The translations under genes and the position numbers were made by a program. A DNA stretch of 64,000 nt. Origin: Stutzerimonas stutzeri. GTDB taxonomy: Bacteria > Pseudomonadota > Gammaproteobacteria > Pseudomonadales > Pseudomonadaceae. Under the pieces are notes generated by a model. It did not search any database and was not told the DNA's origin. It saw only the letters and a list, made by a program, of their open reading frames with translations. Where the stretch lies: contig NZ_JAMOHZ010000007.1 in assembly GCF_024448715.1 (NCBI RefSeq), positions 223,171-287,170 of the forward strand. The letters run 5' to 3'. Below are positions 17,583 to 28,422 of the stretch, in pieces. Numbering within the stretch: the stretch's first letter is position 1; the number at the start of each line of letters is the position of its first letter.

Positions 17583-18668
17583 ATGCAGAAGAAGAACACT
17601 CGGACCACCCTCCTTCGCGGTCTCGCCGCGGCGATTGGTTTCAGCACCGCGCTTACCGCCGCGGCAGCCGATCCCCTGAAGGTCGGCTTCGTTTATGTAG
17701 GTCCGATTGGCGACCACGGCTGGACCTACCAGCACGAGATGGGCCGTCAGTTCGTAGTGAAGGAACTCGGCGATCAGGTCGAAACCACCTTTGTCGAGAA
17801 CGTTGCCGAGGGGGCCGACGCCGAGCGGGTGATCCGCAACATGGCCAAGGGCGGCTACGACCTGATCTTCACAACGTCATTCGGTTACATGAACCCGACG
17901 CTCAAGGTGGCGAAGCAATTCCCCAAGGTCACCTTCGAACACGCAACGGGCTACAAGCAGGACACAAACCTCGGCACCTACCTGTCTCGCTCCTATGAGG
18001 GCCGCTACGTGGGTGGCTTCCTCGCGGCGAAGATGACCAAGAGCAAGAAGGTCGGCTACATCGCCTCCTTCCCGATTCCCGAGGTGATCCGCGACATCAA
18101 CTCCATCCAGCTGGCACTGGATAAATACAACCCCGGCACCGAGATCAAGGTGGTTTGGGTGAACTCCTGGTTTGATCCAGGCAAGGAAGCCGATGCCGCC
18201 AATGCGCTGATCGACCAGGGTGTCGACGTGGTGTTCCAGCACACCGATAGCCCGGCGCCAATCCAGGCGGCCGAACGTCGTGGCGTCTATTCCGTCGGCT
18301 ACGCATCGGACATGGCTCACTTCGGACCGAAAGCCGTGCTGACCTCCATCGTCAACGATTGGGGCCCGCACTATGCGAAGTCGGCAAAAGCCGTAATCGA
18401 CGGTAGCTGGAAGCCGCAAGACTTCTGGGGTGGCTTGGCCGAGGACACAATCAGCCTACCGATTAGCGACCTGGTGCCCGCGGACGTGAAGAGCGAGGCA
18501 GAAGAGATCATCGCCAGCATCCGCAGCGGTGAATTCCATCCCTTCACCGGCCCGATCAAGGATCAGGCCGGTACCGTGCGGATCGCCGAAGGCACAACCG
18601 CCAGCAACGGTGAACTGGCATCGATGAATTACTACGTGCAAGGCATTACCGCCGAGCTGCCGAAGTAA
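17583..18668 (+). CDS. BMP-family ABC substrate-binding protein (nucleoside type)
   Basis: A 361-residue periplasmic protein of the Med/BMP family (PnrA, NupN relatives, which bind purine nucleosides). The N-terminus is a signal peptide ending in 'ALTAAAA' before DPLKVGFVYVGP, with no lipobox cysteine. Family features include 'GPIGDHGWTYQHE', the aspartate-bearing 'FQHTDSPAPIQAAE' and 'VGYASDMAHFGPKAVLTS'. AGGAG lies 10 bases before the chosen ATG. It would feed the permease/ATPase encoded at 13472-17113. A purine nucleoside or base is the likely ligand (inference). Confidence 0.92.
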   Translation: MQKKNTRTTLLRGLAAAIGFSTALTAAAADPLKVGFVYVGPIGDHGWTYQHEMGRQFVVKELGDQVETTFVENVAEGADAERVIRNMAKGGYDLIFTTSFGYMNPTLKVAKQFPKVTFEHATGYKQDTNLGTYLSRSYEGRYVGGFLAAKMTKSKKVGYIASFPIPEVIRDINSIQLALDKYNPGTEIKVVWVNSWFDPGKEADAANALIDQGVDVVFQHTDSPAPIQAAERRGVYSVGYASDMAHFGPKAVLTSIVNDWGPHYAKSAKAVIDGSWKPQDFWGGLAEDTISLPISDLVPADVKSEAEEIIASIRSGEFHPFTGPIKDQAGTVRIAEGTTASNGELASMNYYVQGITAELPK

Positions 18669-18677
18669 TAGACAAGC

Positions 18678-18751
18678 AAGCTTGAAGCCGAAAGCTCGAA
18701 GCGAAAGCCGGAGTCGTACCGGCTTCAAGCTTCAAGCTTCAAGCTTCAAGC
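18678..18751. repeat. Hairpin with tandem TTCAAGC heptamers
   Basis: AAGCTTGAAGCCG (18678-18690) is the exact inverse of CGGCTTCAAGCTT (18720-18732). The right arm continues into four tandem TTCAAGC units (18724-18751). It lies just after the binding-protein stop and before the broken oxygenase, where it could attenuate or terminate transcription. There is no U-tract. Confidence 0.7.
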
Positions 18752-18775
18752 TTCAGCTACGACCGAGACAATCAG

Positions 18776-19740
18776 ATGACACAATTACCCATCATCGACA
18801 TCGCCCCTCTCTATGCTTCAGGGGAAGACGGCTGGCACGCCGTCGCCCAAGAGATCGACGCGGCCTGCCGCGACTGGGGCTTCTTCTATATCCGCAACCA
18901 TCCGATCAGCGCGGTGCGCATCGCCCAGTTGAAGGATCGCGCGGAAACGTTCTTTGGTTTGCCGACCGAGGAAAAACTCGCCATCGACATTACCCGTAGC
19001 CAGCACCACCGCGGCTACGGGGCGATCGCCACCGAGCAGCTCGACCCGAGCAAGCCGAGCGATCTGAAGGAAACTTTCGACATGGGTTTCCACATGCCTG
19101 CCGATCACCCGGACGTGCTGGCCGGCAAACCGCTGCGCGGCCCGAACCGGCATCCGGCCATCGAGGGCTGGGAAGTCTTGTTCGAACAGCATTACCAGGA
19201 TATGCATGCCCTTTCCTGCACGCTGCTACGGGCCATCACCGTGGCGCTCGGGATCGAGCGGGACTTTTTCGACACGCGCTTCATCGAACCCATCAGCGTG
19301 TTCCGCATGATCCATTACCCGCCACGGCAGACCGCCACCGCGGCGAGCAGCAGGGCGCGGGCGCGCATACCGACTATGGCTGCATCACGCTGCTGTACCA
19401 GGATCAGGCCGGCGGGCTGCAAGTGCAGGACGTGCGCGGCGAATGGATAGACGCACCGCCGATCGAGGGGACCTATGTGGTCAACATCGGCGACATGATG
19501 GCCCGCTGGAGTAACGACCGGTACAAGTCCACGCCACACCGGGTTATCAGCCCGCTGGAGGTAGACCGCTATTCAATGCCTTTCTTCGCCGAGCCGAACC
19601 CCGACACCGTCATCAGTTGTCTGCCCGGCTGTCAGGGACCAGACAATCCGGTGCGATATCCAGAAACCACCTGTAGCGCCTACATGCTTTCGCGTTTCGC
19701 CGAAACCTATGCTTATCGGCGGGAATCCGATCCTGCCTGA
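18776..19740 (+). pseudogene. 2-oxoglutarate/Fe(II) oxygenase (copy 2), frameshifted
   Basis: Two adjacent frames together give a complete oxygenase of about 321 residues of the isopenicillin N synthase family. Frame one (from 18776) runs MTQLPIIDIAPLY to 'FRMIHYPPRQTATA'. It then turns into arginine-rich nonsense and stops at 19450. From about 19342 the -1 frame continues with 'EQQGAGAHTDYGCITLLYQ', which carries the iron ligands H-x-D, then 'STPHRV' (third ligand) and 'RYSMPFF', to a stop at 19740. One missing base near 19340-19345 explains it, and there is no long homopolymer there. Either the gene is dead in this strain or the sequence has an error. Everything else about it looks intact. 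Confidence 0.8.
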
Positions 19741-20154
19741 TCTGGCACGGCGTCAATGGTGGACGGACACAGTCGCTGTGGCTTGTTCGTCGCAGTGGAT
19801 GGGCTGACTGGCGGGCGAAACCCTCCATCCGCCAGAATTTCTCCACGGCAACCTGGGCTCAGCTCCTTGCCTCGGTACGGACCGAGCGCCAGGTGAGCAA
19901 TATCTCCCGCGTCCGGTGAATGCCGTCTCGAAACTCCTGCCAGTCCTGTTCGTGAGCCATTAATTGAAGTGAATGCTTGAATCGACCTTGGGATCCGGCG
20001 ACTTTGCAGGAACGCTTTAGCGGCGGGATAGAATCTCTGTCTCCGGCCTGACCGGCCCGCTTATATTTCAGTTAAGTGCCGCCTGGCTAGAAGCGTACCT
20101 CGACGCAGCAGCAGGTAAGATGGCGACTCACCCTACAGACAAAAACGGCAAAGC
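19741..20154. other. Intergenic region, nothing recognised
   Basis: 414 bases between the broken oxygenase and trmO. A 33-codon minus-strand frame (19859-19960, MAHEQDWQEF...) has no ribosome-binding site and is not called. No terminator or clear promoter was seen. Confidence 0.4.
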
Positions 20155-20853
20155 ATGTCTTATTCCGTTTCGCCCATTGGCTTTGTCCACTCCTGTTTCA
20201 AGGAAAAATTCGCGATTCCGCGACAACCCCAACTAGCGCCCGCAGCACGTGGTGTGCTCGAACTGGTTTCCCCGTTCGATCAGCCCCATGCGTTGGAGGG
20301 CCTTGAGCAGGTCAGCCATGTCTGGCTGCTGTTTCTCTTTCATCAGGCGCTGGAAGCCGAGCCACGTTTGCGGGTACGCCCGCCGCGCCTGGGTGGCAAC
20401 CGCATGGTTGGCGTGTTCGCAACGCGCGCGACCCACCGACCCAACGGCATCGGGCAGTCAGTGGTCAGACTTGAGCGGATCGAGCCCGGCCGGCTGCATC
20501 TGTCGGGGATCGATCTGCTGGACGGCACGCCTGTGCTGGATATCAAGCCTTACGTTCCCTATGCCGACGCCATTGCAGGAGCGCGTAATGATCTGGCCGA
20601 CGCCGCACCGGCACCGATAGATGTGCACTGGACCAAGGCAAGCCTGGAGCAGGCCTCTAGCGAAGCACTGCGACTTGGCGAGCCACTGGTTGAGCTGATC
20701 GAACAGTGTCTGGCGCAGGATCCACGTCCGGCCTATCAATTACCGGCCCCGGAACGCCGTTACGGCACGCGACTATGGGATGTCGAAGTTCGCTGGCATT
20801 ACCCCGACCCACAGTCCATCACTGTACTGGAAGTGCTGCGAGCGGCAAGCTAG
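20155..20853 (+). CDS. trmO: tRNA (N6-threonylcarbamoyladenosine-37 N6)-methyltransferase TrmO
   Basis: A 232-residue protein of the TsaA/TrmO (UPF0066) family, which uses S-adenosylmethionine to methylate t6A37 in some tRNAs. Visible family features are the N-terminal 'SPIGFVHSCFKEKFAIPRQP', 'VSHVWLLFLFH', 'GVFATRATHRPNGIGQSVVRL' and 'LLDGTPVLDIKPYVPYAD'. Length matches the family. Only a weak ribosome-binding site is visible. It stands alone. Confidence 0.93.
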   Translation: MSYSVSPIGFVHSCFKEKFAIPRQPQLAPAARGVLELVSPFDQPHALEGLEQVSHVWLLFLFHQALEAEPRLRVRPPRLGGNRMVGVFATRATHRPNGIGQSVVRLERIEPGRLHLSGIDLLDGTPVLDIKPYVPYADAIAGARNDLADAAPAPIDVHWTKASLEQASSEALRLGEPLVELIEQCLAQDPRPAYQLPAPERRYGTRLWDVEVRWHYPDPQSITVLEVLRAAS

Positions 20854-21240
20854 CCTACCTGGGCTGGTTATCGAGCGATCTCCCAGCCCAGCGGCGCGAG
20901 CCCGCTGGCTCGCTAAACATGCCGGCCCCTACGAGATATCTACCACCGCTACGCGGGTTGCGCCGCGTGAGATATGCCGCTGCCCTTTTCCGCATAAAGC
21001 CACCCTCGCTGGGAAGACATCGTCGAGCTGAAGTCGATGTTTCCGCTGCTGAAGGTGGTCGAGAATTACCGCTGGGCAGAACAGGCCGCTACGTGACCTC
21101 TGCAAGCATCGACCTGAGCCCGCATCTGGTCGAACGAATCGGCCGCGAACTGGCCGAGGCCACTGCCCGACAACTGGATTTCGATTGGCGCGAGAATGAT
21201 TGATAGCAAGCCTGGCGTTGGCCGGCTTGCTGTACAGAAC
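20854..21240. other. Possible gene remnant downstream of trmO
   Basis: 387 bases with no clean gene but with protein-like pieces in different frames. 'WEDIVELKSMFPLLKVVENYRW' (from 21010) stops at a TGA near 21095. Another frame reads 'TSASIDLSPHLVERIGRELAE', ending 'ATARQLDFDWREND' at 21203. This looks like a decayed reading frame rather than random sequence. I do not recognise the family. Confidence 0.3.
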
Positions 21241-23778
21241 CTACTGGCGCGACGGAGTAAGCAGTAACCGCTGGGTGCCGTAGACCTTGTCCAAGTTTTC
21301 TGACTTGAACGGGAAGCTTATGTACTGCCCGTTCAGCCAGGCGTCGATGCCATCGGCGTAGTGTGGGCTTGCCGGGTTGCCCGACTGGCCGGAGCTGTTG
21401 AGCCCCATCATCGGCTCGTCGCGACCGAAGTCGACAATGATCCGCATCGCCGGTATCAGCCACGTATCGAAATTGTCACCCCAACGGTAGGCAGAGACGT
21501 TCAGCGTGCTGTGATCACCACCCGCCGCATATGGACCGCGGTCGAGATAGCCGCTGATGGCATTGATTCCGCTACGCTGGCTGGCAGGCATGTACGGAGC
21601 CAATTGGGTGGTAGCCGTCCGCCAGGTATAGGTGTGCAGATTGCCCCAGCGCCAGGCGTTGCGATCCGCGCCCTGCGACGTCTCCAAGCGGCTGACCGCC
21701 GCCGCGAGGGAGCGCGCCAGGATGACTGGTTTGTCTTCCTGCTGGGGCGTAGACAAGTCATCCCAATAAGGACTGTCCTCGCGCCCGAGCAAGTGATCCG
21801 CCTGCGCCGAGTAGGACGCGTTCGCTGCTTCTACCAGCGCTCTCCACGCGGAGCTGGTTTCCGGTCCCAACTCGTCGAGGAAGGTTTGCCGTGCCGATTC
21901 CATCAGGAAGGCTTCGTACAATGCGGCATCGGCGGAGTCTGCGGCGAGCCTGCCATCGAAGCGGAGCAGACGAGACAACGCCTCGCGCGCCTTGCCTCGC
22001 GCAGGCTCGGCGAGCGCATCGATGGCGGTCTTGAGCGGCGCCGCCATTCCAGGTGCCTGGAACATGTGTTGCAGCTTGGCCGCGAAGGTGGTCGTCTGAT
22101 CGTATTGCATAGCGATCACGCTGCGGCTGTCCTGTTTGCCCTGCCCGAGCAGCTCGGCAATACGCTCGGCGCGCTCAGGGTAATACCAGGAGTTGGACAG
22201 TTGCATGCCGTAGCCTTTGGGCACGGTGCGATGATTGGCAGTGGCGAGCCAGCCTTGCTGCGGATCCTGGTCATAGGGATGCAGCATGGGATCGGCGAAA
22301 CCATCCCAGTCGTAACGACCATCCCAGCCAGGCGATGGCATCAGGCCGAGCCCTTCGCGACGATTGGGATAGCGCCCGGTCACCTGCCAGCCGGTACCCT
22401 GGGCGTCGGCGAAAACAATGTTGAGTGCTGCAGCGCGGATCTCTCGAGCCGCCTCGAAGGCCTGATCCAGCGACTGCGCGCGGGTCAGGTCGAAAAACGC
22501 GTCCAACGACCGGTCGCCCTCGAACTGTGTCGTCTTCAGCGCGAGCCCATAACCGCTGCTCATCTGCAGCGGCTGCAAAGGATGCTTGCGCTCGCCCAGC
22601 ACGCTGTTCAGCAGCGGGCCGTTGCGGGTCTCGTAGACCGTCTCGCGAATTGGGCGCTCGCCCTTGATGAAGAACGTCTCGTGACGCTCACGCGCCGGCA
22701 CCCACTTGCCATCGGCGAGGTACATCAAGCGTCCGCCTTCACGCCGCACCTGTTCCAGAAACAGGTCTTGGGTATCACCCATGACCATTGTCATACCCCA
22801 GCCCAGTTTGCCGTTGAAGCCAGCGACCACAGCGGGTACCCCTGCGATCGTCACGCCGGCGGCCTGAAATTTCGGCGAGCGGATCTGCACGAAGTTCCAA
22901 TACGAGGGCATCGACAGCGGCAGGTGCGTGTCGTTGGCCATCAGCGGTTTGCCGCTACGGGTGTTGCTGCCCGATATAGCCCAGTTGTTCGAAGCCGCGA
23001 CGCCCAGCATGTTCAGCGAAGCGATCTCGGACGCGGCGCGGTCGAGCGCGGCAAGTCCTGATATCTCGCCGCTCAGCTTCAGGCCCTTGAGCTTGTCGGC
23101 TTCATCGAAGGGCAGCGGCTCGTCGGGATAGGTAGGCAGCAGCCAGGCGAGGTTATCGCTGCCGACCTTTTGCGTCAGGACCAGCGATGCGATCTCCTCC
23201 TGCAGATTGACCGCCAGACCGAAGTTCAACAGGCAGAACACCAGCACCGAATCTTCTGCTTTCCAGTATTCGGGGATGTAACCCGCGGCGGCCAGATCCA
23301 TCGGCAGCTTGTCACGATGCCTGAACAGATAGGCGTTGACACCCCGTGCGTAGACTTCGAAGAACTTCTTCATCCGCGGCGAGCTGTCCTGGTACAGCAC
23401 CGCCGCGCTCTGCCGAAGATTTACAGCGCGCATGAAGCGATCAATCTCTAGTACACCCGGTCCGACCATCTCCGCCAGACGGCCTTCGGCCATGAGACGC
23501 AAGCCGACCATCTGGCTCAGACGGTCGGTAGCATGCACGTAACCCAAGCCGAACAACGCGTCGTGAAAAGTGGCCGTCTCGATCAATGGCATTCCCAACG
23601 GATTGCGCCGGATGCTCACGCTCTTGTCCAAACCGGTGATCGCCTGGACACCTTGCGCAGGTGGCAGGCTGTCGCTATAGCGACTGTCCAGATAGGCCTG
23701 ACAGCCGCTGAGTCCCCCGGCCGCCAATGTAGCGCCCAAGGTCAGACGAACCAGAACAAACGGCAGACGCAGAAACAT
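21241..23778 (-). CDS. quiP: Acyl-homoserine-lactone acylase QuiP-like (penicillin acylase family)
   Basis: An 845-residue Ntn-hydrolase of peptidase family S45. It carries a signal sequence with lipobox 'AGGLSGC', so it is probably an outer-envelope lipoprotein. The precursor is expected to cut itself before the serine in '[13 protein letters not shown]' (around residue 265). That serine becomes the N-terminal nucleophile of the beta chain. The stretch '[19 protein letters not shown]' followed by [12 protein letters not shown] matches P. aeruginosa QuiP (PA1032, about 847 residues), which hydrolyses long-chain acyl-homoserine lactones. The ATG at 23778 with AAGGAG 6 bases upstream is preferred over the TTG at 23781. 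Confidence 0.88.
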   Translation of the reverse strand: MFLRLPFVLVRLTLGATLAAGGLSGCQAYLDSRYSDSLPPAQGVQAITGLDKSVSIRRNPLGMPLIETATFHDALFGLGYVHATDRLSQMVGLRLMAEGRLAEMVGPGVLEIDRFMRAVNLRQSAAVLYQDSSPRMKKFFEVYARGVNAYLFRHRDKLPMDLAAAGYIPEYWKAEDSVLVFCLLNFGLAVNLQEEIASLVLTQKVGSDNLAWLLPTYPDEPLPFDEADKLKGLKLSGEISGLAALDRAASEIASLNMLGVAASNNWAISGSNTRSGKPLMANDTHLPLSMPSYWNFVQIRSPKFQAAGVTIAGVPAVVAGFNGKLGWGMTMVMGDTQDLFLEQVRREGGRLMYLADGKWVPARERHETFFIKGERPIRETVYETRNGPLLNSVLGERKHPLQPLQMSSGYGLALKTTQFEGDRSLDAFFDLTRAQSLDQAFEAAREIRAAALNIVFADAQGTGWQVTGRYPNRREGLGLMPSPGWDGRYDWDGFADPMLHPYDQDPQQGWLATANHRTVPKGYGMQLSNSWYYPERAERIAELLGQGKQDSRSVIAMQYDQTTTFAAKLQHMFQAPGMAAPLKTAIDALAEPARGKAREALSRLLRFDGRLAADSADAALYEAFLMESARQTFLDELGPETSSAWRALVEAANASYSAQADHLLGREDSPYWDDLSTPQQEDKPVILARSLAAAVSRLETSQGADRNAWRWGNLHTYTWRTATTQLAPYMPASQRSGINAISGYLDRGPYAAGGDHSTLNVSAYRWGDNFDTWLIPAMRIIVDFGRDEPMMGLNSSGQSGNPASPHYADGIDAWLNGQYISFPFKSENLDKVYGTQRLLLTPSRQ

Positions 23779-23850
23779 CAACGGCTCCTTCGCGGGCGGG
23801 CAATGCGGAAATAGACAGGATAGATGGTGTGCTGCAGTACGGCGCCGCGC

Positions 23851-24315
23851 TCAGGCGGCTTCGCGGTTTTTTGGCAAGGCCTCGTCGAGCAGCCAGCGAG
23901 CAGACCGCCGCGCCTCCGCTTTGTGTTGCAACTCGAGCGCACTGAAGTTGGCTTCGTGGCGGCGACGCTCGGTCTTGTCCAAAGCCTTCCAGGCGGCATG
24001 CGTCGGCACTTGCTCGGTCGCCTCGAAAAGCACTTGGAACACTTGGCAGCGAGGATCTTGCCCAAGGTTGGCGTCGTAGTTGTCCAGCAGCACCTTGATC
24101 CGGATCGCACCTTCGATCAGCGGCACCTGCTCGTCGAGCAGGCTACCGGCGAGCACCCGCAAGTCCGCCGCAAGCGCCACGTGCTGCTGCGCTTGCATTT
24201 CTGCAAGTTGTTGCTCCCTGCGCCAAACCTTGCGCCATAGGTGCACGGCGTATGCGGCCAACGCTGCAATCAGCAGCAAGCCAATGATAAGCAGCGCCAT
24301 GGCAAGCGGCGTCAT
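23851..24315 (-). CDS. DUF2489 membrane-anchored protein
   Basis: A 154-residue protein with one N-terminal transmembrane helix ('LAMALLIIGLLLIAALAAYAV') and a basic, helical cytoplasmic part ending KNREAA. It matches the DUF2489 family found in Pseudomonas, of unknown function. The start at 24315 gives the helix at the very N-terminus. It begins 7 bases after the SEC-C gene stops, so the two are probably co-transcribed. Confidence 0.75.
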   Translation of the reverse strand: MTPLAMALLIIGLLLIAALAAYAVHLWRKVWRREQQLAEMQAQQHVALAADLRVLAGSLLDEQVPLIEGAIRIKVLLDNYDANLGQDPRCQVFQVLFEATEQVPTHAAWKALDKTERRRHEANFSALELQHKAEARRSARWLLDEALPKNREAA

Positions 24316-24322
24316 GGACGGG

Positions 24323-24508
24323 TCAGGCTCCGTGGCACTTCTTGTATTTTTTTTGACTGCCGCACGGACAAGGGTCGTTGCGGCCGACATCTTTCAGCGG
24401 ATTGCGAACCGGATCATGGCTATGGTTGCAATGCGGGCCATGGACGTGATGGTCATGGTCATGGTCGTGATTGCAATCGGGACCGTGTACATGGGTTTCA
24501 TGGTTCAT
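24323..24508 (-). CDS. SEC-C motif, histidine-rich small metal-binding protein
   Basis: A 61-residue protein. The first half is extremely rich in His, Asp and Asn ('[11 protein letters not shown]' then '[11 protein letters not shown]'). The second half is a SEC-C zinc motif ('[19 protein letters not shown]') like the SecA C-terminus that binds zinc and SecB. It should bind divalent metal and perhaps act as a metal store or chaperone (inference). It lies between the LEA-type lipoprotein and DUF2489 genes. The ribosome-binding site is weak. The same [11 protein letters not shown] peptide ends another protein at 42248-42535. Confidence 0.82.
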   Translation of the reverse strand: MNHETHVHGPDCNHDHDHDHHVHGPHCNHSHDPVRNPLKDVGRNDPCPCGSQKKYKKCHGA

Positions 24509-24516
24509 CGAGGTTA

Positions 24517-25014
24517 CTACTCTGGGATAAAGTTGCCGGGGATTATCTCGCCATTGGTGGAGATGTGCACGCCCCGACCGAGCAACAAGCCTGTTTTCAG
24601 CTCGCCATCCAGACGATAGGCAATAGGCCGGTCAGGCTTCTCCAGTAATCGCACAATGTATTTCATGTGCCGCCAGAGGTTGGTATGTACCGGCACTTCA
24701 TAGTATTCGAAGCCATGACCGGGAATAGTCGCCCAGCCGCTGGATTCGCCGCTGGCCAGTTCGATGTCGTTGAGGTGGACGGTGTAAATAAGCCCGCGAA
24801 CCGGCAGGCTTTGCTCATTGGGATTGTCGATGCGAAAGCGCAGCATAAATTGCTGCTCGAGCAACCTGGCCTTGATGATTTCGACCTTGGTGAGCTGGAC
24901 GCTAGGATCTTGGAAATCGCTGCTGAACCAGGTCGAGCAACCGACAAGACTGGATAGCAGACCCAGCAAAACCACTGCTCTCGATATTCTTCTTATAGGT
25001 GCGTGGCAAAGCAT
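24517..25014 (-). CDS. LEA type 2 family lipoprotein
   Basis: A 165-residue protein with a signal sequence and lipobox 'SSLVGC'. A LEA_2/WHy-type beta domain follows ('[19 protein letters not shown]', '[19 protein letters not shown]', '[14 protein letters not shown]'). Such proteins sit in the periplasm and are linked to stress tolerance. The start at 25014 is supported by GGAG 9 bases upstream. Its stop lies 8 bases from the SEC-C gene start, in the same direction. Confidence 0.82.
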   Translation of the reverse strand: MLCHAPIRRISRAVVLLGLLSSLVGCSTWFSSDFQDPSVQLTKVEIIKARLLEQQFMLRFRIDNPNEQSLPVRGLIYTVHLNDIELASGESSGWATIPGHGFEYYEVPVHTNLWRHMKYIVRLLEKPDRPIAYRLDGELKTGLLLGRGVHISTNGEIIPGNFIPE

Positions 25015-25189
25015 TCCGGTACTCCATAGGACGGCCAAGTGTAGCAAGCGGCGGATTGGCTGCAATGGGTTGTTTTGGCGAAGCTAGCACGCCGCCGCTA
25101 CGTCTTTGCTACCACCGTTGCGACGTACGGAGCCATTACGGCACTACCGTCGCAGCTGCCCTCCCCTAGGCCAGCTGCGGACCACCCGG

Positions 25190-26939
<1,750 letters not shown>

Positions 26940-26952
26940 GATGAGCAGATCC

Positions 26953-27477
26953 TTAATTCAGCGCTGCGCTCGACCAATCCGGACACGCCGTTTCGCCTAT
27001 ATGGACGGCACAACCAGCCGGCACCAGAGGAAAAAGATCGAGCAGATCGGCATTGCGCAGCCTGATGCAGCCGTGAGAAAGCGGTACGCCCATGGGTTCT
27101 GAGTCAGGCGTGCCATGCAAATAGATATAACGACGAAAGGTATCGACCTTACCCATCCGGTTGTGTCCGGGCTCGCATCCGCTGAGCCAGAGGATTCGGG
27201 TGAGAATCCAGTCACGCCCGGGAAACCGCTCGCCCAGGTCCGAATTCCAAACTTCACCGGTCCAGCGCCGGCCACGCAAAACGGCCCCGGACGGTAGCCC
27301 TTCACCGATACGCGCACGTACCTGGTGGCGACCACGTGGCGTGCAACCGGAACCATTGAGTTCGCCGACACCGTTACGAGCGGTAGACACGGGCAGCCGG
27401 ACGCGCAGCCTGCCATCGGAAAACCCGTAGAGCATCTGGTCGGCAATCGAGATATGAAGGAAATCGAGATCAGACAT
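26953..27477 (-). CDS. L,D-transpeptidase (YkuD domain)
   Basis: A 174-residue protein with a YkuD catalytic domain. The signature 'HGTPDSEPMGVPLSHGCIRL' includes the active cysteine and its histidines. No signal peptide or LysM is visible, which is unusual for an enzyme that would cross-link peptidoglycan in the periplasm. A cytoplasmic or recycling-related carboxypeptidase role is possible (inference). It lies between psrA and nagZ. PAO1 lacks a counterpart at exactly this place as far as I recall. Confidence 0.85.
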   Translation of the reverse strand: MSDLDFLHISIADQMLYGFSDGRLRVRLPVSTARNGVGELNGSGCTPRGRHQVRARIGEGLPSGAVLRGRRWTGEVWNSDLGERFPGRDWILTRILWLSGCEPGHNRMGKVDTFRRYIYLHGTPDSEPMGVPLSHGCIRLRNADLLDLFPLVPAGCAVHIGETACPDWSSAALN

Positions 27478-27516
27478 GGGCGGCTAGCTTAGCTGATCGA
27501 TCCCTGACCGTGTACC

Positions 27517-28224
27517 TCAACCCTTGGCGGGCATCGCCAGGGCGTTGCGTCGACCGATGGGATGGGCTTGAGCCAAGCTCGAGTCCACCACGCCGGAATC
27601 GGCACGCATGCCGGCAGCTAGAAACGGAACCATCATGCGCATGACCTGCTCGATGGATGTCCTGGCGCCAAAATCGTTCTCAGCGATTGCTCGCAACGCC
27701 TTGATGCCCGACATGCTGAACGCCGCGGCACCGAGCATGAAATGCACGCGCCAGAACAGCTCGATGGGCGGAATCGAAGGCGCCGCCTCGTGCACTCGGT
27801 GCATGTAGCGACGAAACACCTTGCCGTACATGTCCTCAAGATAGCGGCGCAGGTGACCTTGACTCTGACTGAATGACAGGCCCAGCAGGCGCATGAAAAT
27901 CGACAGATCGTCGCCACTGCGCGGCTTCACTGCAAGCGCCTGCTCGACCAGAATCTCCAGCAACTCTTCGAGACTGTCTTTCCTGTCGGGTTTAGCTTCA
28001 CGTTTGTCCAGTTCTCGTTCAAGGCTCACGCAGAATGGCCCAAGGAAACGAGAGAAAACTGCTTGGATAAGCGCCTTTTTCGAACCGAAGTGGTAATTCA
28101 CTGCCGCCAGATTGACCCCAGCCTTGCTGGTGATCAGGCGAAGCGATGTCTCGGCGAAGCCTTTTTCAGCAAACAGCTGTTCCGCTGCATCAAGAATACG
28201 CTCCACTGTTTCCGACTGCGCCAT
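27517..28224 (-). CDS. psrA: PsrA, TetR-family regulator of fatty-acid oxidation and rpoS
   Basis: A 235-residue TetR regulator. It starts MAQSETVERILDAAEQLF, and its helix-turn-helix 'RLITSKAGVNLAAVNYHFGS' is nearly identical to P. aeruginosa PsrA. PsrA is released by long-chain fatty acyl ligands. It represses its own gene and fadBA-type operons and activates rpoS. The start at 28224 matches the PAO1 protein. A longer frame from 28242 is not needed. Two PsrA boxes lie immediately upstream. It is divergent from lexA. Confidence 0.95.
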   Translation of the reverse strand: MAQSETVERILDAAEQLFAEKGFAETSLRLITSKAGVNLAAVNYHFGSKKALIQAVFSRFLGPFCVSLERELDKREAKPDRKDSLEELLEILVEQALAVKPRSGDDLSIFMRLLGLSFSQSQGHLRRYLEDMYGKVFRRYMHRVHEAAPSIPPIELFWRVHFMLGAAAFSMSGIKALRAIAENDFGARTSIEQVMRMMVPFLAAGMRADSGVVDSSLAQAHPIGRRNALAMPAKG

Positions 28225-28239
28225 GCCCCCTCCCACTGA

Positions 28240-28266
28240 CAAACACTTGTTTGAAACTTACGTTTC
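28240..28266. promoter_or_regulatory. Two PsrA boxes sharing one base
   Basis: CAAACACTTGTTTG (28240-28253) and GAAACTTACGTTTC (28253-28266) each fit the PsrA consensus G/C-AAAC-N2-4-GTTT-G/C, with four-base spacers. They share G28253, so their centres are 13 bases apart. They lie 16 bases upstream of the psrA ATG and should mediate autorepression. Confidence 0.8.
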
Positions 28267-28361
28267 ACTCACCACCAAGTCAACCACGAAAGTGTCCGAG
28301 CGCCTATCGCAGGCAAACCAGAGCTTGCACCAAGCCAGCGCAGCTCTCAACCAAACAAAGA

Positions 28362-28413
28362 TTGCCAAGCACCAGGCACTGTATATAATCCCAGTCACTG
28401 TATAAAAGAACAG
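28362..28413 (+). promoter_or_regulatory. lexA promoter with two LexA (SOS) boxes
   Basis: TTGCCA (28362-28367), a 16-base spacer and TATAAT (28384-28389) form a sigma-70 promoter. SOS box 1, CTGTATATAATCCCAG (28379-28394), covers the -10. SOS box 2, CTGTATAAAAGAACAG (28398-28413), covers the start point. Both keep CTG-N10-CAG. This is the two-operator autoregulation known for lexA. Confidence 0.93.
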
Positions 28414-28422
28414 AGACCGCTC

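Noticed and set aside
19859..19960. A 33-codon minus-strand frame MAHEQDWQEF...
   Set aside because: No ribosome-binding site, and single short frames of this size are expected by chance.
21361..23061. A 566-codon frame opposite the acylase gene
   Set aside because: Antisense shadow, with no signal or domain.
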